Source: Pseudomonadota bacterium (lineage in GTDB: Bacteria > Pseudomonadota > Gammaproteobacteria > Arenicellales > UBA868). Taken from it: a DNA stretch of 34,315 nt. This document shows positions 8,101 to 15,662 of this stretch, piece after piece. The position numbers were made by a program, and so were the translations under genes. Numbering within the stretch: the stretch's first letter is position 1; each line of letters starts with the position of its first letter. The stretch covers positions 1-34,315 of the forward strand of contig JABHUE010000154.1 in NCBI GenBank assembly GCA_018672825.1, given 5' to 3'. The notes under the pieces were generated by a model. It ran no database searches. It saw only the letters and a program-made list of their open reading frames with translations, and was not told where the DNA came from.

Positions 8101-8138
8101 GCGAGCGGCCCGCTGCCTTGTCTGGGTGGGTCGCTCGC
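8101..8138 (+). terminator. Terminator-like hairpin at the end of cluster 1
   Basis: GCGAGCGGCCC (8101-8111) pairs with GGGTCGCTCGC (8128-8138), with one G-U pair and a 16-base loop, starting 5 bases after the stop codon. The following T-run is short (CCTTTG), so termination may be partial. It separates cluster 1 from folD. Confidence 0.5.
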
Positions 8139-8267
8139 CCTTTGTAATGCCAAGTTATGACTTGATAGATATCTCCTTCGAGACATGATTTAGAGTTTCG
8201 AATAGACTGGCGACGATATTAATTTTCGCTAAGTCCTTTTTTTCGAATTAGCCTACTTTTCCATTTA

Positions 8268-9206
8268 ATGGCTCGAGGGTTTCAGGTGTCGGCTCAAATC
8301 AAGACGCTCTCTAATGATTACCGCGACATTAATGGTCGCCAAGTCGCTGCTCAGATGCATGCCCGAACCGCTGAAGAAGTCACCTCGCTAGTCGCGGTTG
8401 GCTGGCAACCGCGACTGGTTTCAATTCGGGTAGGGGTCGATCCCGCGGTAGATCTTTACATTCGAAACCAAGAGCGGGCCGCTCGAAAAGTCGGAATTGA
8501 GTTTGAATGTCGCAATGTCTCTGCCGGCATCTTGGAACGAGAGTTGAGAGCAACGATTACCAGTCTGAACACCGATCCGCGAGTGACCGGTGTAATCCTG
8601 CAGCGACCGGTACCGGATCATTTACCAATCGAGCAACTCCAATCAGCAATCCATCCTCTGAAAGATGTAGAAGGAATGCACCCGGCTTCGATAGGGAACA
8701 TTGTCTATCAGAATATTGATCTGGCGCCTTGTACCGCGATGGCTGCGGTAGAACTTCTGAAGCAAACCAGAGTGTCTTTGAAAGGTTTGGAAGTTACCGT
8801 TATTGGTCATTCCGAGATTGTCGGAAAGCCCATCGCGTTTCTTTTGATGGCAGAGGGGGCAACTGTAACTGTTTGCCATCATATGACGCGGGAAGTTGCT
8901 ATTCATACCCGCCGCGCAGACGCTGTGTTTGTGGCTGTTGGTCAACCAGGCCTCTTAAAAGGCGATATGTTAAAGCCAGGTGTGGTGGTCATTGATATTG
9001 GAATCAATCAGATCGAAGATGAAAGTGGTGTCAGCCGAGTAGTGGGAGACTGTGATTATGCGACGTGTCGAGAAGTGGCAGGATGGATTACGCCGGTACC
9101 GGGCGGGGTTGGGCCGGTCACCGTTGCAGTGCTGATGAGAAATACAGTTATCGCTGCTGAGCGACTGAAGGCGGCGTATTCTGAGCAATTGAGCAATCAA
9201 ATTTAA
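8268..9206 (+). CDS. folD: FolD-like methylenetetrahydrofolate dehydrogenase (catalytic Lys replaced by Gln)
   Basis: 312 residues counted from the ATG. The family normally interconverts methylene-, methenyl- and 10-formyl-THF. DINGRQVAAQ, the KDVEGMHP region, GHSEIVGKPIAFLL (NADP-binding loop), VVIDIGIN and ITPVPGGVGPVTVAVLM are clear FolD signatures. The catalytic tetrad is altered: Tyr64 and Gln112 are kept (E. coli Tyr50, Gln98), but E. coli Lys54 is Gln68 and Asp121 is Glu135. The Lys is needed for the cyclohydrolase half in the human enzyme, so this protein may act mainly as a dehydrogenase. A better start may be the GTG at 8286, preceded at good spacing by GAGGG (8275-8279); the ATG at 8268 has no such site. 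It lies 21 bases before fhs and probably forms a two-gene operon oxidising C1 units released by amine demethylation. Confidence 0.87.
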   Translation: MARGFQVSAQIKTLSNDYRDINGRQVAAQMHARTAEEVTSLVAVGWQPRLVSIRVGVDPAVDLYIRNQERAARKVGIEFECRNVSAGILERELRATITSLNTDPRVTGVILQRPVPDHLPIEQLQSAIHPLKDVEGMHPASIGNIVYQNIDLAPCTAMAAVELLKQTRVSLKGLEVTVIGHSEIVGKPIAFLLMAEGATVTVCHHMTREVAIHTRRADAVFVAVGQPGLLKGDMLKPGVVVIDIGINQIEDESGVSRVVGDCDYATCREVAGWITPVPGGVGPVTVAVLMRNTVIAAERLKAAYSEQLSNQI

Positions 9207-9227
9207 AAACGAGACCGAGGAAAAAAA

Positions 9228-10904
9228 ATGGCAAACATACCTAGTGATATTGACATCGCGCGAGTTGCAAAGACTCAGCCAATTGCAGAAATAGGGGCCA
9301 AACTGGACATTCCGGCTGACTCACTCCTGACCTATGGTCCGACGAAAGCGAAAATTAGCAATGAGTTTATCGGGTCGTTAAAGGATAGACCTGATGGCAA
9401 ATTAATATTGGTTACCGCGATCTCACCGACACCTGCAGGCGAAGGGAAAACGACGACGACAGTAGGGTTGGGTGATGGCCTGAATCGCGTCGGCAAAAAT
9501 ACATTAATTTGTCTTCGAGAGCCCTCTCTTGGCCCGTGTTTTGGCATGAAGGGCGGGGCGGCAGGTGGTGGGTATGCACAGGTCGTTCCGATGGAAGATA
9601 TTAATCTCCATTTTACGGGCGATTTCCATGCGATTGGCGCAGCCCATAATCTATTGTCCGCGCTTGTTGAAAATCATATTTATTGGAGCAATGAACTGGG
9701 TATTGATGCTCGACGGGTCACATGGCGGCGTGTCGTCGATATGAATGATCGAGCGCTGCGTGAAATTACAGTTGCGCTCGGCGGAGTGGCAAACGGATTT
9801 CCGCGAGAGGGAGGGTTCGATATCACTGTGGCCTCCGAGATTATGGCTATTTTTTGTCTCGCAGAGGACCTGGGTGATTTGCAACGGCGATTGGGGAATA
9901 TCATCGTGGGCTATACCCGAGATCGCAAGCCGATTCATGCGCGAGATTTGAAGGCTGAGGGGCCGATGACGGCACTCTTGAGAGACGCATTTATGCCAAA
10001 TTTAGTTCAGACGCTTGAAAACAATCCGGCCATTATCCATGGCGGCCCATTTGCGAACATCGCGCACGGCTGTAACTCGGTGAGAGCGACAAAGACCGCG
10101 TTAAAACTGGCAGACTATGTGGTCACTGAAGCCGGGTTTGGTGCAGATCTGGGTGCAGAGAAGTTTTTTGATATCAAATGTCGAAAGGCCGGACTCAGGC
10201 CCGACGCCGTTGTGCTTGTTGCAACTGCTAGAGCGCTCAAGATGCACGGGGGTGTGGCTAAAGGAGATTTGGGCTCGGAAAATGTGGGTGCGCTAGTGGA
10301 TGGTCTTGAGAATCTGGGACGTCACCTTCGAAATATCGGACAATTCGGCGTTCCCGGGGTAGTCGCGATTAATAAATTCACTTTAGATACCCCAGCCGAA
10401 ATTCAAGCGATACGAGATTATTGTGTACAGTTTGGCGCCGAAGTTTTTGAGTGCAACCATTGGGCAGAGGGTGGCGCAGGCACGATCGAATTGGCTGAGC
10501 ATGTATCTAAACTAGCCGATTCAGGCCAGAGTCAATTTCGACCACTTTATGACGATCATCTTTCTCTTTGGGAAAAGGTGCGAACGGTTGCGCGAACAAT
10601 TTATGGAGCTGATGACATCATTGCGGATAAAAAAGTCAGAAGCCAGTTTGAGGAATTTGAGGAGCGCTATAGTCACTTCCCTGTTTGTATGGCAAAAACT
10701 CAGTATAGTTTCTCCACAGACCCAAATCTTCTCGGGGCGCCTACGGGTCACATGGTTCCTATCCGTGAGCTAAGACTTTCCGCAGGTGCAGAGTTCGTTG
10801 TGGCAATCTGCGGTGAGATTATGACGATGCCGGGTCTCCCTCGTGTTCCTGCCGCTAATAGTATTTTTGTGAACGAAAAAGGCGAGATCGAGGGTTTATT
10901 TTAA
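9228..10904 (+). CDS. fhs: Formate-tetrahydrofolate ligase
   Basis: 558 residues, the full family length. The enzyme interconverts formate + THF + ATP and 10-formyl-THF + ADP + Pi. The P-loop [10 protein letters not shown] (68-77), [42 protein letters not shown] and [19 protein letters not shown] are unmistakable. GAGGAAAAAAA precedes the ATG. Downstream of folD and next to demethylation genes, the likely net direction is 10-formyl-THF to formate with ATP gain, as proposed for methylotrophic energy gain in marine bacteria; direction cannot be read from sequence. A strong terminator follows. Confidence 0.97.
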   Translation: MANIPSDIDIARVAKTQPIAEIGAKLDIPADSLLTYGPTKAKISNEFIGSLKDRPDGKLILVTAISPTPAGEGKTTTTVGLGDGLNRVGKNTLICLREPSLGPCFGMKGGAAGGGYAQVVPMEDINLHFTGDFHAIGAAHNLLSALVENHIYWSNELGIDARRVTWRRVVDMNDRALREITVALGGVANGFPREGGFDITVASEIMAIFCLAEDLGDLQRRLGNIIVGYTRDRKPIHARDLKAEGPMTALLRDAFMPNLVQTLENNPAIIHGGPFANIAHGCNSVRATKTALKLADYVVTEAGFGADLGAEKFFDIKCRKAGLRPDAVVLVATARALKMHGGVAKGDLGSENVGALVDGLENLGRHLRNIGQFGVPGVVAINKFTLDTPAEIQAIRDYCVQFGAEVFECNHWAEGGAGTIELAEHVSKLADSGQSQFRPLYDDHLSLWEKVRTVARTIYGADDIIADKKVRSQFEEFEERYSHFPVCMAKTQYSFSTDPNLLGAPTGHMVPIRELRLSAGAEFVVAICGEIMTMPGLPRVPAANSIFVNEKGEIEGLF

Positions 10905-10931
10905 AAACTGAGTGGTGTTGATCGAGTAATC

Positions 10932-10959
10932 AAAAAGCCGGCATTTAGGCCGGCTTTTT
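10932..10959. terminator. Bidirectional rho-independent terminator
   Basis: AAAAAGCCGGC (10932-10942) pairs with GCCGGCTTTTT (10949-10959) around the 6-base loop ATTTAG. Both strands end in a T-run, so it can stop fhs transcripts from the left and tmoV transcripts from the right, which converge here. Confidence 0.9.
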
Positions 10960-11002
10960 GTGCTTAATCTAGGCGTTTGAATTGAGCTAAGTGCTGATCA
11001 AT

Positions 11003-12073
11003 CTATTGTTGACTGGGTTGACGGTCTCGGTCGCCGAAAAGCACTCTTATTACGCGGGACGGATGCAGCACGCCAACGACGTTGTGATTGGCATCGGTTA
11101 CGGCCACCGGATTGCGTTCGGTCAAAACCGCTGCGGCAACCGTCTCGATAATCGCGTCTTTCGAGACTTTTAGGTCGCTTAGGATCTCAGATTCGTTGAG
11201 GGGGTCCATGACCGATTCAATGCGAAGCACTTTTTCCCTTGGGACTTCCTCTGTAAATTTCCTGACATATTCAGTTGCAGGGTTAAGGACGATATTGGTA
11301 GGGGTATCAAGCTGTTCAATGACGCCGTCTTTCATAATAGCAATTCGATCTGCCAGCCGAAGTGCTTCGTCAAAGTCGTGGGTGACAAAAAGAATCGTTT
11401 TATTAAGGACACCTTGTAATCTAAGAAATTCATCTTGCATTTCCTTGCGAATTAATGGGTCCAAAGCAGAGAAAGGTTCGTCAAGAAACCAAATATCGGG
11501 TTCGATAGCGAGTGACCGGGCGATTCCGACACGCTGTTGCTGACCGCCGGATAGTTGTCTGGGGAAGTAATTCTCGCGTCCCAACAGGCCGACTAACTGG
11601 ACCATCTCCATTGCTTTCTTAATGCTCTCGTCAGTGCTCATGCCTTTGATCTGCAATGGAAAAGCAATATTCTCGACGACGGTCTTGTGTGGAAGCAGGG
11701 CAAAACTCTGAAAAACCATGCCCATTTTGCTTCGACGAAGCTCAATGAGTTGTTTATTGTTCATGGCGAGTAAATCTTGGCCGTCGATAAAAATACGTCC
11801 TGCGGTGGCATGGGTCAGTTTCGATATACAACGCAGAAGCGTCGACTTTCCGGACCCTGACAGCCCCATCACAACCAGCATTTCGCCTTGGAAAACTTCA
11901 AACGAAGCGTTATTCACGCCCACAATGCAGCCCGCATCTTGAAAGGCTTTTGCATCAACGTTACCTTGTGTTCCGGCGAGCATCTTTGCAGCATTTTCCC
12001 CAAATATTTTAAATACGGACTCGCAGGCGATTACAGGTCGCGTGTTTGTGGTGTGAGTTTCGTTTGAGGCCAT
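11003..12073 (-). CDS. tmoV: TMAO/quaternary-amine ABC transporter ATP-binding protein
   Basis: 356 residues. Walker A GLSGSGKS (70-77), signature LSGGQQQ (174-180) and Walker B with LDEP (197-200) mark an ABC ATPase. The ~45-residue N-terminal extension before the nucleotide-binding core and the C-terminal CBS-like regulatory segment (about 285-350) place it in the glycine betaine/proline (ProV-OpuAA) family. Assignment to TMAO (TmoV) rather than betaine rests on the operon: it follows the double-length permease by 53 bases, the binding protein, and TMAO demethylase. It energises import across the inner membrane. The start ATG has only a weak ribosome binding site. Confidence 0.86.
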   Translation of the reverse strand: MASNETHTTNTRPVIACESVFKIFGENAAKMLAGTQGNVDAKAFQDAGCIVGVNNASFEVFQGEMLVVMGLSGSGKSTLLRCISKLTHATAGRIFIDGQDLLAMNNKQLIELRRSKMGMVFQSFALLPHKTVVENIAFPLQIKGMSTDESIKKAMEMVQLVGLLGRENYFPRQLSGGQQQRVGIARSLAIEPDIWFLDEPFSALDPLIRKEMQDEFLRLQGVLNKTILFVTHDFDEALRLADRIAIMKDGVIEQLDTPTNIVLNPATEYVRKFTEEVPREKVLRIESVMDPLNESEILSDLKVSKDAIIETVAAAVLTERNPVAVTDANHNVVGVLHPSRVIRVLFGDRDRQPSQQ

Positions 12074-12126
12074 ATTTGGATTCCAAATTTGTCAGTTTAG
12101 TATGGGGTTAATTTCCGAGAGAGGGT

Positions 12127-14187
12127 TTAGTTGATGCCTAGAAGTTTTTTTCGCTCGTTCGCCCAAGTCTGGATTAAATTGTCGACTGCCAGGCACATGA
12201 ACGAAACAAATATTCCAAGGGCCAAGCCGATTCCTGCACCCCCTTTCTTCGATAGCGCCCCCATGATAATTTGTCCCAAGTCGATCGTCCCGATGAGCGC
12301 TCCGAGGATTACCATAAATAGCGCAAAGACCACAGTCTGATTTATGCCGAGCATAATATGGGGTAATGCGAGCGGTAGCTCGATGTTGATCCATCGCTGA
12401 GCGCGGGAGACTCCCGACATTGTTCCCGCTTCATGTAAAGATATGGGAACGCTATTAAGGCCCTCGACCGTGTATCGAGTCGCTGGGATAACTGCATAAA
12501 CAATCGCCGCGATCATTACAGAAGTATCGGTAATCCCAAAAAGAAGAATGACCGGGATGAGGTAAATAAAAGAAGGAAACGTCTGAAAGAAATCGCACAC
12601 TGAAAGAATCGCCCGACTGGTGACTTCATTTTGGGCGCAAACAGAGCCGACGGTGATCCCGAGAAAAGCCGAAACCAAAACTGCAAAAGTCGCCATATAC
12701 GCTGTGATTAACGCGCGGTCCCAGTACTCTGACAACGCGATAAATAAAATGAGCCCGCCAACAACGACCGCAGAACGGATCCCTCCTACGATGTAACCAG
12801 CGCCCATCACCAGGATGAAGGTTGAGACGACCGGCATCCCAAGGTAAGCCTCTCTCATCGGTACCAGTACCGAAGTGATCAGCCAAACGTTAAATGCGTT
12901 GAGTGAAGCAAAGAAAGACTCCCAGAACCAATCAATGCCAGCATCAATAAACGGAGAGATGGTAAACCCTTTATTGAAGGGAATGTAGTAGAGATAGTTG
13001 ATGCCCTCTTTAAAATAAATCCCTCCTAAATACGACAGAGCGATTGCCACCAGGGTTAGAAGAAGAAAAATAATCAAAGGCCTTTTTCTTTGATAGAAAG
13101 TTTGATTTGCGAAATAATCTCTCTGCTTGTTGGCCCATGCAAGTGAGTACTTATCGAGGATAACGGCAATTAAAACAACGCAAAGACCGATCTCGGAGGC
13201 CTTACCGATCTCCAAAGAGTTCAAAGCTACCTTCAGGTCAAAGCCCAACCCTTTTGCGCCGATAAACGCAGCAATAGTCGTCATTGCAAGGCATTGCATA
13301 ATCACTTGGTTAACACCCACCAAGATGTCCCGTTTCGCGGTTGGAATGAGCACCTTGAAGAGGAGTTGAAATCTATTACATCCGCTCATTAAGCCTGAAT
13401 CGACAATGTCCGGAGAGACTTTCTTTAACCCTAAAATGGTCAGCCTGATCATTGGAGGTGTTGCAAAAATAATGGTCGCAATCGCACCTGCGTGGTCACC
13501 GACTCCGAAGAGAACCATCACCGGTACCAGGTAGGAAAAATGAGGCAGCGTCTGCATGCAATTCAAGATGGGCTGCAAAGTCATTTCTACGGTTTTATTC
13601 AGATAGCCCCAAATACCGAATCCCAAACCCAGAAAGAAACAAACGGGAGCAGATACCAAAACAAACGATAAGGTTTGCATTGAGGGTTCCCATTGCCCGA
13701 ATACCGAGAGGTATGCGAAACCAATTCCGGCCAGCATCGCTAAACGAATGCCTTGCAGTTGGTAACCCAAAATTGCGGCACCCGCAACAATCGCGGGCCA
13801 AGGTAGAGTGGGCCACGAAAGCCATTCATTGGCATCCATCCAGGCATCACTAAATAGGGCGCTGATCGTCTGCGCGCCACCGAGAAAAAATTCCCGGATT
13901 AAGATGATAACGAAAAGAATCGCGCTTCCAATTGATCTGGTAATTATTCTGAAAACGGTTTTTTCTTCGTAGTCTTGCCAGAGGGGATCCCATACATCAA
14001 CGGTAAACCACTTGAACATCAGATTGTCGAGGAAAAAGTTTATCCACCCCGGAAAGCTTTTAAGTAAAGGGGGTAGTCGCCAGAGGTAACTGGTTTCGGA
14101 CTGAGGCACAAGAAAATACGCTGCCAAAAAAAGCACAATTAATAAGCCGAACTGTGCGGGCCTCGAATTTTTTAAACTAACAAGCAC
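12127..14187 (-). CDS. tmoW: TMAO ABC transporter permease, duplicated two-domain form
   Basis: 686 residues, about twice the length of ProW, because it carries two BPD_transp_1 permease domains in tandem (about residues 140-345 and 475-680). Each half has its own cytoplasmic EAA loop: SGLMSGCNRFQLLFKVLIP and AGTMSGVSRAQRWINIELP, both preceding a NQ-containing helix. Many hydrophobic spans are visible throughout. A fused double permease is typical of TmoW-type TMAO transporters, and one chain can replace the usual homodimer. The start is a GTG at 14187 with weak SD; no better in-frame start is obvious. It lies 210 bases after tmoX, with a terminator-like hairpin between, and 53 bases before tmoV. 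Confidence 0.88.
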   Translation of the reverse strand: MLVSLKNSRPAQFGLLIVLFLAAYFLVPQSETSYLWRLPPLLKSFPGWINFFLDNLMFKWFTVDVWDPLWQDYEEKTVFRIITRSIGSAILFVIILIREFFLGGAQTISALFSDAWMDANEWLSWPTLPWPAIVAGAAILGYQLQGIRLAMLAGIGFAYLSVFGQWEPSMQTLSFVLVSAPVCFFLGLGFGIWGYLNKTVEMTLQPILNCMQTLPHFSYLVPVMVLFGVGDHAGAIATIIFATPPMIRLTILGLKKVSPDIVDSGLMSGCNRFQLLFKVLIPTAKRDILVGVNQVIMQCLAMTTIAAFIGAKGLGFDLKVALNSLEIGKASEIGLCVVLIAVILDKYSLAWANKQRDYFANQTFYQRKRPLIIFLLLTLVAIALSYLGGIYFKEGINYLYYIPFNKGFTISPFIDAGIDWFWESFFASLNAFNVWLITSVLVPMREAYLGMPVVSTFILVMGAGYIVGGIRSAVVVGGLILFIALSEYWDRALITAYMATFAVLVSAFLGITVGSVCAQNEVTSRAILSVCDFFQTFPSFIYLIPVILLFGITDTSVMIAAIVYAVIPATRYTVEGLNSVPISLHEAGTMSGVSRAQRWINIELPLALPHIMLGINQTVVFALFMVILGALIGTIDLGQIIMGALSKKGGAGIGLALGIFVSFMCLAVDNLIQTWANERKKLLGIN

Positions 14188-14348
14188 TTGAATGAGTTCT
14201 TCTCTTTATCTGGTACGCGACGATTACATGCTACTGTCGAGGGACCGAGGAATGCCTTGATCATGTTGGTTGATCGAGTATTAATTTGTGTCTCTGATCT
14301 TGAGGGGAACGGACACTATTGCTCATTACGAGCTTTAATGCGACTAAA

Positions 14349-14379
14349 AAAAACCCTCCCCGATATGGGGAGGGTTTTT
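14349..14379 (-). terminator. Terminator-like hairpin between tmoX and tmoW
   Basis: AAAAACCCTCCCC (14349-14361) pairs with GGGGAGGGTTTTT (14367-14379), a 13-bp stem with a 5-base loop. On the minus strand it follows the tmoX stop and ends in a T-run. It probably stops most transcripts after the binding-protein gene, or protects its mRNA end, letting tmoX be made in excess over tmoWV. An alternative is full termination with a separate tmoW promoter in the remaining ~160 bases. Confidence 0.85.
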
Positions 14380-14397
14380 AAGCAGATTATCGCTAAA

Positions 14398-15351
14398 TCA
14401 GTTTTTCCAGAGATCGATCTGGTCTCGATGATTTGCAATGAATGCCGCTGCAGCTTCCGCATGGCTCATGCCTTTGCTGTCAACGTTGTCGGCCATCTCG
14501 CCAATTTGAGGGGCATTAAAAGACATTTTTGTATAAAACTTATATGCGTCTGGATGAGAAAGAGGAAACTTGATATGGGCTCCTTTTTTCAGCCAACCTT
14601 TGGGGGAACCACATCCAGTCGTTTCCAAAGTTCCGCCATTCTCAATACGGCACCCTTCAAAGTAGGGCGGGAACTCAATAAAAGTGAAACCTGCCGCATC
14701 GGTAAAGTTCGGGGACCAGTTAAAGATGACTGTTCCGCGACCTTCTTTTTTTGCCGCATCAAGTTCTGCCCAAAGTGCATTGGCTGCACCTGCAAATTTT
14801 ACGGTCCATAACTCATCAAGCCCGAGACCTTTAAGTCGGTTAGGCATGACATCGCCGTGCCACTCAACAGGTCCTTCTAACCAACGACCCTTTCCGCCTG
14901 AATCAGCTGTCGCGAAATTCTTCGCGCAATCGGGAGATTTGAGGGCTTCCCAGTTAGGGAGTCCTGGACAAAGACCATCTTCAATGACCCAGTTGGGGAT
15001 ACCCATCTCTTCGAACGTGATGAGGTCGTGGCTACCCGCATCTATTAATCCGCCTTTATCCATTGCCTCATAAAAAGGAATAGCCATCGTCGACTCCCAA
15101 GTCTCATGGGCGACGTGAAGATCACCGATTCGGACGGCCTCATATCTTGAAGCCGACTCGCTGGGCACTAATTCAACTTTGTGACCCATTTCCTCGAACA
15201 CCTGGCCCATCACGTGAGCCATCACGATTTGACTTGACCAGTTCAGTACGGGTATTCGTATCGGATCTGCGGCGTGCGTCGTTGCAGATGTCGAGGCGAG
15301 GGCGAGCAGCGTAGCTACCCCCAATCCTTTAAATGTTTTCGATTGCTTCAT
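14398..15351 (-). CDS. tmoX: Periplasmic TMAO-binding protein of ABC transporter
   Basis: 317 residues from the ATG at 15351, which has GGAGGA four bases upstream; the TTG four codons earlier lies over that site and is not the start. An N-terminal signal peptide (hydrophobic GLGVATLLALAS, likely cleavage after THA) directs it to the periplasm. The mature protein is an OpuAC-type (glycine betaine-like) binding protein. Conserved Trp-bearing stretches NWSSQIVMAH, AHETWEST, GRWLEGPVEWHGD and VIFNWSPNF would form the aromatic cage for a methylated ammonium-like group. Cysteines in GLCPGLPNW, SPDCAKNF, FEGCRIEN and TTGCGSP may form disulfides. Placement directly after tdm argues for TMAO over betaine or choline. 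The hairpin downstream suggests expression above the permease. Confidence 0.88.
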   Translation of the reverse strand: MKQSKTFKGLGVATLLALASTSATTHAADPIRIPVLNWSSQIVMAHVMGQVFEEMGHKVELVPSESASRYEAVRIGDLHVAHETWESTMAIPFYEAMDKGGLIDAGSHDLITFEEMGIPNWVIEDGLCPGLPNWEALKSPDCAKNFATADSGGKGRWLEGPVEWHGDVMPNRLKGLGLDELWTVKFAGAANALWAELDAAKKEGRGTVIFNWSPNFTDAAGFTFIEFPPYFEGCRIENGGTLETTGCGSPKGWLKKGAHIKFPLSHPDAYKFYTKMSFNAPQIGEMADNVDSKGMSHAEAAAAFIANHRDQIDLWKN

Positions 15352-15662
15352 GTTCTCCTCCAAAGTTTTTCAACTTAAATTATTTTTCGTAATCAGACGA
15401 GGCCTTGTATCGACCTTACGACTTAGTTTAGGTTACGGACCACAAGCGACCTATAACCAAAAATACACCAATTTGAAATGAGTTTAAATTGATATAAATT
15501 CTTGTTTTCAATATAAAAAATTAGGCATGACCGAAACAGTTTTCGTTTTAGACAGTGGGAACCTTCAGCAATACAGCTCCCCTAAACCCAACCTTATTGT
15601 CCATCTGAATTTAGTGAGTTATAGGCAGCCTGAGCGGGTTTGATGCGAGGCTCATCGGGAGA
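15352..15662. promoter_or_regulatory. Gap between tdm and tmoX (about 310 bases)
   Basis: No convincing gene is present. The tmoX-proximal half is AT-rich and holds an imperfect inverted pair CAATTT (15469-15474) and AAATTG (15486-15491), which fits a separate promoter for tmoX on the minus strand. There is no strong terminator after tdm, so read-through is also possible. A 38-codon plus-strand ORF at 15528 lacks a proper ribosome binding site. Confidence 0.4.

Noticed and set aside
14188-14811. 207-aa plus-strand ORF
   Set aside because: It runs across the tmoX-tmoW hairpin and the antisense of tmoX; a shadow frame.
11003-15351. Glycine betaine/choline ProXWV transporter
   Set aside because: Family membership is shared, but the double-length permease and linkage to tdm favour TMAO. 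Substrate was not proven by sequence.
15528-15644. 38-codon plus-strand ORF in the tdm-tmoX gap
   Set aside because: No convincing ribosome binding site, no hydrophobic or domain feature, and too short to support.
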